The notes under the pieces are model-generated. The model did no database searches and had not been told where the DNA came from. It saw only the letters and a program-made list of their open reading frames with translations. DNA of 5,029 nt from Sulfurimonas sp. (lineage in GTDB: Bacteria; Campylobacterota; Campylobacteria; Campylobacterales; Sulfurimonadaceae): contig JAIOSY010000307.1 in assembly GCA_021107375.1 (NCBI GenBank), positions 1-5,029 of the forward strand, read 5' to 3'. The position numbers and the translations under genes were made by a program. Within the stretch, counting starts at the first letter, position 1. Every line of letters begins with the position of its first letter. Below, piece after piece: positions 1 to 5,029 of this stretch.

Positions 1-1
1 T

Positions 2-733
2 TACTCTAAAAATTATAAAGGACTTATAACGCTAAGAGAAGCTTTAATCCATTCTAGTAATCTTGCAACTATTAATCTTGTAAATGATATAGGATTAGCA
101 CCTTTACTTAGAGAGTTTAAAAAATTTGGTATCAAAAATGTTCCACAAGATTTATCTATTTCATTGGGAACACTGACAATTTCGCCTTTTGAATTAGCTA
201 AGTATTATACCTCTTTTGCAAATCACGGTACTCAAATTGAGACTCATATCATAAACTATATAGAACAAAATGGTTCTGTTATGCCTGAATTTACATCAAG
301 CTCAAGAGAGATAACAACCCCACAACAAGCATACTTAATGACAAGCATACTTAAAAGTGTAGTTGATCGTGGAACAGGAATCAGAGCGAGAGTCAGAGGG
401 ATAGATATCGCAGGAAAAACAGGTACTACTAATGATAATATTGATGGTTGGTTTGCTGGTTATTCCCCAACTATTGAGACTATTGTATGGTTTGGAAATG
501 ACAATAACACTCCTATGCATAAAAAAGAGACTGGTGGTAGAGTTGCAGGTCCAGCATTTAATATGTTTTATAAAAATATATTAGAGTTATATCCCCAAGT
601 TCAAAGAGAGTTTGAAAGACCTGATGGTATTATAGAGGTAGATATTGCTGGTAAAAAAGAGTACTTTAGTGATATCTCAAAACCACCTCGCGTTGAGGTA
701 AAAGTTGACCCACAAGAAGAGCTGCTTTTCTAA
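2..733 (+). CDS. pbpA: Class A penicillin-binding protein (PBP1A family), 5'-truncated: C-terminal transpeptidase domain
   Basis: The visible 243 residues are the end of a bifunctional peptidoglycan synthase, a membrane-anchored periplasmic enzyme that polymerises glycan strands and cross-links stem peptides. Only the transpeptidase half is here. The second active-site motif SxN is Ser18-Ser19-Asn20 of the fragment (bases 53-61), in the typical 'AL-x-x-SSN' context. An SLGT segment (residues 54-57) leads into the usual 'SPFELAKYYTSFANHG' helix. The third motif KTGTT is at residues 139-143 (KTG at bases 416-424), followed by DGWFAGYSP. The catalytic SxxK serine, the glycosyltransferase domain and the membrane anchor lie upstream of the window. 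The frame is open from base 2, so the TTG at 164 is internal and not a start. The tail after the fold is short and charged, ending in EELLF. The symbol follows Campylobacter usage; mrcA and ponA are equivalents. The family call is secure; PBP1A over other class A types is likely. Confidence 0.93.
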   Translation, partial: YSKNYKGLITLREALIHSSNLATINLVNDIGLAPLLREFKKFGIKNVPQDLSISLGTLTISPFELAKYYTSFANHGTQIETHIINYIEQNGSVMPEFTSSSREITTPQQAYLMTSILKSVVDRGTGIRARVRGIDIAGKTGTTNDNIDGWFAGYSPTIETIVWFGNDNNTPMHKKETGGRVAGPAFNMFYKNILELYPQVQREFERPDGIIEVDIAGKKEYFSDISKPPRVEVKVDPQEELLF

Positions 734-744
734 AACTATCATCT

Positions 745-753
745 GTTTATAAT
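745..753 (+). promoter_or_regulatory. Candidate sigma70 -10 element upstream of the EF-hand-like gene
   Basis: A perfect TATAAT lies at 748-753 in the short gap after the penicillin-binding protein gene, preceded by TGTT. It predicts a transcript start near 760 and a leader of about 34 bases before the ATG at 794. No convincing -35 is seen, which is usual in Campylobacterota. TATAAT matches are common in AT-rich DNA, so this is only a candidate. Confidence 0.35.
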
Positions 754-762
754 TAATGCCGA

Positions 763-782
763 TATGTCTTTAGCATGACATA
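763..782 (+). promoter_or_regulatory. Small inverted repeat next to the ribosome binding site of the EF-hand-like gene
   Basis: TATGTC (763-768) and GACATA (777-782) are exact reverse complements separated by 8 bases. The right arm directly abuts the Shine-Dalgarno AAGGA (783-787) of the gene starting at 794. In RNA it would form a 6-bp hairpin beside the ribosome site; in DNA it could be a small operator. The arms are short enough to arise by chance. Confidence 0.25.
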
Positions 783-793
783 AAGGATTAGTT

Positions 794-1816
794 ATGAAAA
801 TCTTACAATCAGAAGTCTCCCTCTTAAGTTCCCATTATAAACATCATGAAATTAGTGAGAGTGAAAGTTTACAGATGTGGAATAAACCAGAGGATGTACC
901 ACAAAGACTACAACAGGGTGATAGACTCGAACTTACAGAAAAATTCAAACATATGTATAAAGGCAAAGAGGTCAGTGAGCTTGATAGTGAACTTAATGAG
1001 GCTTCACTTGATCCTAAGCTTATGAGTATTGTAAGAGCTTTGGAGAGTTTGACTGGTAGGAAAATTAATCTCTCTTTTATGCAAAGTATTAATGGCAGAG
1101 ATGTTAAAGCCAGTGAAGTAGATGCACCAACTGATGAGATTCAAAGAGTTGGTTGGGGGATAGATTATCAATATGAAAAAACAGAGATAAAAGAGGAGTC
1201 TTTAAACTTTTCTGCATCTGGAAGTGTGAAAACTGAAGATGGTAGATCTATTGATTTCTCACTTGCGCTTAGTATGAAAAACTATTCTCAAACACATGAA
1301 AGTATCAGTCTTAAAGCTGGAGATGCTTTGATAGATCCACTTGTTTTAAATTTTGGCTCAAACATTGTAAATATAAGTGATGTTAGACATAGTTTTGATT
1401 TGGATTTAGATTCCAAAAGTGATGAGTTCTCTTTTGTTGGAGATGGGAGTGGTTTTTTAGCGCTTGATAAAAACAGAGATGGAATAATTAATAATGGAAG
1501 TGAGCTTTTTGGACCAACACTTGGGAATGGTTTTGAAGAGTTAGCTGTATATGATAGTGATGGAAATAGCTGGATAGATGAAAATGATGATGTTTTTGAT
1601 CAGCTTGTTATCTGGACAAAAGATAGTTTAGGTGATGAAAACCTTTTTAGTTTAAAAGAGAAAAATGTTGGGGCTCTTTATCTTGGTAGTGCAGTAACTC
1701 CGTTTGAATTAAGTACAAATGATGGAGATATGCAAGCTCAAATGAAAGAGAGTTCAGTTTATCTAAAAGAGAATGGTGGTGTTGGTACACTGCAGGAGAT
1801 AGATTTAGTGGTATAA
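794..1816 (+). CDS. Uncharacterised protein with two EF-hand-like calcium-binding loops
   Basis: This is a 340-residue protein I cannot assign to a named family. The start is well supported: AAGGA at 783-787 sits 6 bases before the ATG. There is no signal peptide or membrane segment. The first ~120 residues are polar and charged with little recognisable structure, followed by a probably beta-rich middle (about 120-200). The best feature is residues 218-274, a pattern seen in many uncharacterised bacterial proteins. One loop starts at Asp225 (Asp225, Asn227, Asp229, Gly230, Ile232) and is followed by SELFGP and GNGFEELA. A second loop starts at Asp254 (Asp254, Asp256, Asn258, Ile261, Asp262, Asp265). 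The second fits the 12-residue EF-hand loop well, ending in Asp; the first lacks an acidic residue exactly at position 12 (Ser236, with Glu237 next). Calcium binding is inferred. It ends in a short hydrophobic tail (IDLVV) and could be exported by a non-Sec route, but nothing shows this. The LolA-like gene starts 7 bases after its stop. Confidence 0.85.
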   Translation: MKILQSEVSLLSSHYKHHEISESESLQMWNKPEDVPQRLQQGDRLELTEKFKHMYKGKEVSELDSELNEASLDPKLMSIVRALESLTGRKINLSFMQSINGRDVKASEVDAPTDEIQRVGWGIDYQYEKTEIKEESLNFSASGSVKTEDGRSIDFSLALSMKNYSQTHESISLKAGDALIDPLVLNFGSNIVNISDVRHSFDLDLDSKSDEFSFVGDGSGFLALDKNRDGIINNGSELFGPTLGNGFEELAVYDSDGNSWIDENDDVFDQLVIWTKDSLGDENLFSLKEKNVGALYLGSAVTPFELSTNDGDMQAQMKESSVYLKENGGVGTLQEIDLVV

Positions 1817-1817
1817 T
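1809..1817 (+). promoter_or_regulatory. Extended -10 promoter candidate positioned for a leaderless LolA-like mRNA
   Basis: TGGTATAAT is a perfect extended -10 match (TGn plus TATAAT at 1812-1817) overlapping the stop codon of the upstream gene. With the hexamer at -12 to -7, position +1 is base 1824, the A of the next gene's ATG. The region just before that ATG has no Shine-Dalgarno; the only purine-rich match, AGGAG at 1794-1798, is 25 bases away. No -35 is obvious. Confidence 0.4.
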
Positions 1818-1823
1818 AGTTTT

Positions 1824-2552
1824 ATGATTAAGTTAATTATTACTGTTTTTATATTTTCACAACTGTTGTTCTCGAATGAAGCTTATGAGATAGTAAAAAA
1901 GTTGGATGAGAATATGAGGGGTGAAAATATCTCTATGAAGTTGAGTATGCGAGTAGTATCTCTAGGTCATGAGCGAACTATGAAGATGCAGACCTACTCA
2001 CAAGGTACAAAAAAAAGCTTCACTAAAATTCTTTATCCTCCAAAAGATAAGGGGATAACTTTCCTTTCGCTTGATAATCAGATGTGGCAATATGTTCCAA
2101 AAATTGAAAGAGTTATAAAAATTCCACCCTCAATGATGCTTCAAAACTGGATGGGCAGTGATATTACCAATGATGATATGGTAAAACAAAGCTCAATCGT
2201 AGAAGACTATGAGCCACGTATACTTAAAAAAGATGAACATATAGTAACTATAGAGCTTATTCCAAAAGAGGATGCCGCTGTTGTATGGGGAAAGATAATT
2301 ATAAATATAGATACTTCAACATATACTTCTAGTAAAGATATATTTTATGATGAAGATGGGGAAGAGGTAAGATATTTTATATATGAAAAAGTGAAAAAAT
2401 TTGGAAAATATTATATTCCAACTTATTGGAGAGTACAATCTAGTGAGAAGAAAAATAATTTTACAGAGATAGTTTTAGAAGAGGTAGAGTATGACACAGA
2501 TATTTCTGAGCAGTACTTTAAAAAGAGTGCTTTAAAAAGATTTTCTAGGTAA
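1824..2552 (+). CDS. Outer-membrane lipoprotein-sorting (LolA-like) periplasmic protein
   Basis: The product has 242 residues. Residues 1-17 form a Sec-type signal peptide (Lys3, then a hydrophobic run to LLFS), with cleavage probably near Ser17-Ala20, so the mature protein should be periplasmic. There is no lipobox Cys. The rest fits the LolA-like family (COG2834 type): amphipathic strands (KLSMRVVSLG), then 'YPPKDKGITFLSL', 'MWQYVPKIERVIKIPP', and the hallmark 'MGSDITNDDM' near residues 110-119. C-terminal strands (FYDEDGEEVRYFIYEKV, YYIPTYWRVQ) continue the predicted half-barrel. Proteins of this group are thought to carry lipids or lipoproteins across the periplasm and commonly sit beside RND/MMPL-type exporters or LolCE/FtsX-like permeases. 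No such partner is in this window; a methyltransferase locus follows instead. It differs from classical LolA, so I give no symbol. The start is chosen because it gives a complete signal peptide, despite the absence of a ribosome binding site. Confidence 0.85.
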   Translation: MIKLIITVFIFSQLLFSNEAYEIVKKLDENMRGENISMKLSMRVVSLGHERTMKMQTYSQGTKKSFTKILYPPKDKGITFLSLDNQMWQYVPKIERVIKIPPSMMLQNWMGSDITNDDMVKQSSIVEDYEPRILKKDEHIVTIELIPKEDAAVVWGKIIINIDTSTYTSSKDIFYDEDGEEVRYFIYEKVKKFGKYYIPTYWRVQSSEKKNNFTEIVLEEVEYDTDISEQYFKKSALKRFSR

Positions 2553-2556
2553 GTAG

Positions 2557-2583
2557 TTTTAAGAAGATTATAATCTTTTAAAA
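2557..2583 (+). terminator. AT-rich palindrome, possible weak terminator after the LolA-like gene
   Basis: AAGATTATAATCTT (2564-2577) is a perfect 14-base palindrome. It extends with a G-T wobble, one mismatch and further pairing into TTTT on the left (2557-2560) and AAAA on the right (2580-2583), starting 5 bases after the stop codon at 2550-2552. The position suits a terminator. However, the stem has almost no GC pairs and the downstream T-run is only four bases (2576-2579, within the arm), so it would be weak. It could equally be a protein-binding site. Confidence 0.3.
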
Positions 2584-2586
2584 TAA

Positions 2587-2594
2587 GATATAAT
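2587..2594 (+). promoter_or_regulatory. Candidate promoter (gnTATAAT) for the methyltransferase-ATPase unit
   Basis: GATATAAT at 2587-2594 matches the gnTATAAT form reported for Campylobacter housekeeping promoters. It predicts a transcript start near 2601 and a leader of about 83 bases before the methyltransferase ATG. No -35 is recognisable. It is the best promoter match in the only sizeable gap before the two-gene unit, though the gap is AT-rich enough for chance matches. Confidence 0.4.
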
Positions 2595-2601
2595 AAGAGA
2601 A

Positions 2602-2619
2602 AAGAAATATAAATTTCTT
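2602..2619 (+). promoter_or_regulatory. Stem-loop at the predicted transcription start of the methyltransferase gene
   Basis: AAGAAAT (2602-2608) and ATTTCTT (2613-2619) are exact reverse complements around a 4-base loop (ATAA). It begins within a base or two of the start predicted from the -10 at 2589-2594 and is followed, after six bases, by T6 (2626-2631). It could be a 5'-end stabilising hairpin, an attenuator-like element or an operator palindrome for control of the methyltransferase. Function is speculative. Confidence 0.3.
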
Positions 2620-2683
2620 GATAACTTTTTTAATAGCATAGTTTCAGATGGAACTAAATATTTTAATTTATGTGGAATTGTAA

Positions 2684-3877
2684 ATGCAAAATTTAACTTA
2701 TATTGATTTGTTCTCAGGCTGTGGTGGACTAGCATTAGGACTTCATAACTCAGGTTGGAATGGTTTATTTGCAGTTGAAAAGAGTAAAGATGCTTTTTCA
2801 ACTTTAAAACATAATTTATTAGATACAAATTCTAATTTTAATTGGCCCTCTTGGCTATCTAAACAAAATCACGATATAAATAGTATAATTGGAGATTATG
2901 AAGAAAATTTAAAGGCTTTACGAGGTTCAATTTCTCTTGTAGCAGGTGGACCGCCTTGCCAAGGTTTCTCTATGGCAGGAAGAAGAAAAGAAAAAGATGA
3001 CAGAAATAAATTAATTGATTCTTATATTAAATTTATAGAGTTGGTACAACCTAAGGTACTTTTTTTTGAGAATGTAAAAGGCTTTACAATAGGCTTTAAG
3101 AAGGGTAATAAGCGTGGTCAAGCTTATTCTACTTATGTAGTAGATAAATTAGAAAAATTGGGTTATGATGTTCATGGTGAAATAGTGGATTTTTCTAAAT
3201 ATGGTGTTCCTCAAAAAAGACAGAGATATATTTTAGTCGGTACTAAAACTGGAAAATCAGAAGATTTTTTTGAGTCAATTTTACAAAATAGAACAAGTTT
3301 TTTTAAATCAAAAAATCTTAGTGACACAACTTCTCTGAATGATGCCATCTCAGACTTACTTAAATCAAATGGTACAAAAGATTCTCCTGATACAAAAAAC
3401 TTTCAAGCGGGTATCTATAAAAAAGCAAATAGCTCTTATCAAAAACTAATGAGAGAAGCAAAGCACTTAACAAATGAAATTGCAGATAGCCATCGGTTTG
3501 CAAAACATAAAGAAGCAACTGTAGAAAAATTTCAATATATTTTAGATAATGGTATTGCTAATAAAAATATATCGGATGAAATTAAAGAAAAGTTCAATAT
3601 GAAAAAAAGAACTGTCGTGCCTCTTTGTAAAAAATCTCCTACACCAACATTAACAACATTACCCGATGATTATATTCATTATTGTGAGCCTAGAATTTTA
3701 ACAGTAAGAGAATATGCAAGAATACAATCATTCCCTGATAGTTATGAGTTTAAGGCAAGTTATACAACAGGTGGAGAGAGAAGAAAGGTGGATGTTCCTA
3801 GATATACTCAAATAGGAAATGCGATACCCCCTCTTTTTGCAGAACAAGCTGGAATTATTTTGAAGGATATGATTTAA
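2684..3877 (+). CDS. DNA (cytosine-5) methyltransferase
   Basis: The 397-residue enzyme transfers a methyl group from S-adenosylmethionine to C5 of cytosine in a specific DNA site. The conserved motifs appear in the standard order: I, DLFSGCGG (8-15), the AdoMet loop; II, Glu32; IV, GGPPCQGFS (88-96), with catalytic Cys92; VI, ENV (129-131), with Glu129; VIII, QKRQR (177-181); IX, REYARIQSFP (342-351); X, QIGNAIPP (376-383). The stretch between VIII and IX (about 190-335) holds the target-recognition region; I cannot read the target site from it. Length is normal and no key residue is missing, so it should be active. The start is firm: an in-frame TAA (2681-2683) directly precedes the ATG, with a weak GTGGAA ribosome site at 2672-2677. 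Its stop overlaps the start of the GHKL ATPase gene (TAATG), so the two are probably co-translated. No separate restriction endonuclease is visible; it is either part of a larger restriction or defence system or protective alone. Confidence 0.96.
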   Translation: MQNLTYIDLFSGCGGLALGLHNSGWNGLFAVEKSKDAFSTLKHNLLDTNSNFNWPSWLSKQNHDINSIIGDYEENLKALRGSISLVAGGPPCQGFSMAGRRKEKDDRNKLIDSYIKFIELVQPKVLFFENVKGFTIGFKKGNKRGQAYSTYVVDKLEKLGYDVHGEIVDFSKYGVPQKRQRYILVGTKTGKSEDFFESILQNRTSFFKSKNLSDTTSLNDAISDLLKSNGTKDSPDTKNFQAGIYKKANSSYQKLMREAKHLTNEIADSHRFAKHKEATVEKFQYILDNGIANKNISDEIKEKFNMKKRTVVPLCKKSPTPTLTTLPDDYIHYCEPRILTVREYARIQSFPDSYEFKASYTTGGERRKVDVPRYTQIGNAIPPLFAEQAGIILKDMI

Positions 3878-5029
3878 TGGTTACTTCTGATTGGGAGTCT
3901 GTATCATTTAAAACCAATGTTTTAATAAAAAATATTATTGGTAAAGAATTAATTAACGATGATAATGTTGCAGTTATGGAACTTGTGAAAAATTCATATG
4001 ATGCAGGAGCATCAAAAGTGGAAATAGAGTTTAAAAATATTTTTAATAATAAAGATGATACTAATATATTAAGTCAGACATCGCAGATAATAATTAGAGA
4101 TGATGGTAAAGGGATGTCAAAAGAAGATATTATTGATAAATGGTTAAATATTGCATATTCAGCTAAAAAGACTGAATCAATACAAAATGAGCGCTTTCAA
4201 GCAGGGAATAAAGGTGTTGGACGTTTTTCATGTGATAGATTAGGAGAATCTTTAAATATTTATACAAGAAAGTTAAGTTCAAGTATTGTACATCTCCAAA
4301 TTACTTGGAAGGATTTTGAACTTTTAGACCAGATAAATACACAGATACAAGATATTCCAATTAAAATGAGAAATATTAAAGATAGTGAATTTAAAGAAAA
4401 AAGTGGATTTGATGTGTTTAAAGAAGGAACAATACTTCAAATTATTAAACTAAATACAATATGGGCAGAATTAGAAGAAGATAACTTATTTCCAAAAATT
4501 AGTAAACCTAGATTGTTAAAACTAAAGAATAGTTTAGAGAGACTTATAAACCCGAATCAATCTTTTGATGCAAAAAGTTTTAATATTTATCTTAAGGCAT
4601 CTGAATTATTGGAAGATAAAAATTTAAAGTACCATGAAAGGTTTAATGGTAAGATAATTAATCAAATTTTTGATAAGTTAGATTTTAAAACAACCTATAT
4701 AGAATCTATAATAACTAGTGATGGAACAAAAATCATTACAGAGTTAAAGGATAAAAAGAAGACTATTTTTCGACTTATTGAAAAGAATAATGAGTTTCCA
4801 CTATTAAAAAATGTAAGGATAACTCTTTACTATTTGAATCCATATGCAAAAGCTTATTTTAAAAGACAAACTGGAATAAGAAGTGTGTCATTTGGTTCTA
4901 TATTTTTATTTATAAATGGTTTCAGAATTAGTCCTTATGGAGATTCTGAAAATGATTGGCTAGGTCTTGAACAGCGGAAACTGCAAGGTGTAAGAAGAAA
5001 TCTTAGTGGAAGAGAGATGTTAGGTAGAA
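3877..5029 (+). CDS. GHKL-fold (MutL/MORC-like, 'paraMORC') ATPase, 3'-truncated
   Basis: An open frame of 384 residues starts at the ATG overlapping the methyltransferase stop and runs off the window. AAGGA at 3863-3867 is 9 bases before it. The Bergerat ATP site is complete: N-box Glu35 (general base), Asn39 (Mg2+) and Asp42-Ala43 in MELVKNSYDAGA; G1 box DDGKG (75-79); WLNIAYSAK (89-97); lid GNKGVG (110-115); and Gly184-Thr185 in EGTILQI. Residues from about 270 look like the S5-fold transducer, with 'LFINGFRISPYG' and 'DWLGLEQRKLQG'; Lys368 could be a gamma-phosphate-contacting lysine, as in MutL. There is no HisKA dimerisation/phospho-His box and no membrane segment, so it is not a sensor kinase. 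Related GHKL-S5 proteins are known from predicted restriction-modification loci, where they are proposed to drive ATP-dependent clamping or remodelling on DNA. The C-terminal part, possibly carrying a further domain, is not visible. Fold call strong; system role inferred. Confidence 0.88.
   Translation, partial: MVTSDWESVSFKTNVLIKNIIGKELINDDNVAVMELVKNSYDAGASKVEIEFKNIFNNKDDTNILSQTSQIIIRDDGKGMSKEDIIDKWLNIAYSAKKTESIQNERFQAGNKGVGRFSCDRLGESLNIYTRKLSSSIVHLQITWKDFELLDQINTQIQDIPIKMRNIKDSEFKEKSGFDVFKEGTILQIIKLNTIWAELEEDNLFPKISKPRLLKLKNSLERLINPNQSFDAKSFNIYLKASELLEDKNLKYHERFNGKIINQIFDKLDFKTTYIESIITSDGTKIITELKDKKKTIFRLIEKNNEFPLLKNVRITLYYLNPYAKAYFKRQTGIRSVSFGSIFLFINGFRISPYGDSENDWLGLEQRKLQGVRRNLSGREMLGR

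Noticed and set aside
164..166. TTG as the start of a 189-residue protein
   Set aside because: The same frame is open back to base 2 and encodes the SxN motif of the same transpeptidase domain, so the TTG is an internal Leu codon.
335..520. Minus-strand open frame of 61 codons
   Set aside because: It lies entirely opposite the transpeptidase domain, including the KTGTT motif region, and has no recognisable protein features.
734..747. Terminator directly after the penicillin-binding protein gene
   Set aside because: There is no GC-containing stem followed by a T-run between the stop and the next promoter candidate.
2568..2828. Minus-strand open frame of 86 codons
   Set aside because: It overlaps the methyltransferase N-terminus with motif I and the AT-rich gap. 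The translation is a low-complexity Leu/Ser/Tyr/Lys mix typical of antisense AT-rich sequence, with no family match I can recognise.
3877..5029. Two-component sensor histidine kinase
   Set aside because: The ATP site is at the N-terminus, with no preceding HisKA/phospho-His region, no membrane helices and no sensor domain. The following segment looks like an S5 domain, and the neighbour is a DNA methyltransferase.
3877..5029. Housekeeping mismatch-repair MutL
   Set aside because: The N-box and lid sequences fit GHKL generally, but the N-terminus and the 'PYG...DWLGL' segment do not look like MutL, and the gene is coupled to a methyltransferase.
1..5029. CRISPR array, tRNA/rRNA genes, insertion sequences or integrase
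   Set aside because: I found no regularly spaced repeats, cloverleaf or rRNA sequence, transposase motifs or paired terminal repeats on reading through both strands.

Overview
The window looks like low-GC chromosomal DNA from a Campylobacterota-type bacterium (Sulfurimonas, Sulfuricurvum or Arcobacter-like). This placement is an inference. It rests on the AT-rich sequence, on extended -10 (gnTATAAT) promoter candidates with no clear -35 box, and on the general look of the penicillin-binding and LolA-like proteins. No rRNA, tRNA or marker gene is present to settle it. All five genes are on the + strand, tightly packed, and the first and last run off the window.

Left part (1-2552): three cell-envelope or unknown genes. 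The first is the C-terminal transpeptidase half of a class A penicillin-binding protein (PBP1A type). The second is a 340-residue protein of unknown function with two calcium-binding, EF-hand-like loops. The third, after only 7 bases, is a secreted LolA-like (outer-membrane lipoprotein-sorting) protein. It has no visible Shine-Dalgarno, but an extended -10 promoter match is placed exactly so that transcription could begin on the A of its ATG.

Junction (2553-2683): a 131-base AT-rich gap. It holds a palindrome that may act as a weak terminator, a gnTATAAT promoter candidate, and a second stem-loop at the predicted transcription start of the next gene.

Right part (2684-5029): a two-gene unit that looks like an accessory defence or restriction-modification locus. 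A complete DNA cytosine-5 methyltransferase with all the major motifs overlaps by one base (TAATG) a GHKL-fold ATPase. The ATPase has an intact Bergerat ATP site and a following S5-like domain. It is cut by the window end after 384 residues, with the frame still open. Methyltransferases paired with such MutL/MORC-like ATPases ('paraMORCs') have been described as predicted restriction-modification systems, usually with helicases and nucleases. The effector genes would be expected just downstream of this window. This pair is the most interesting content here.
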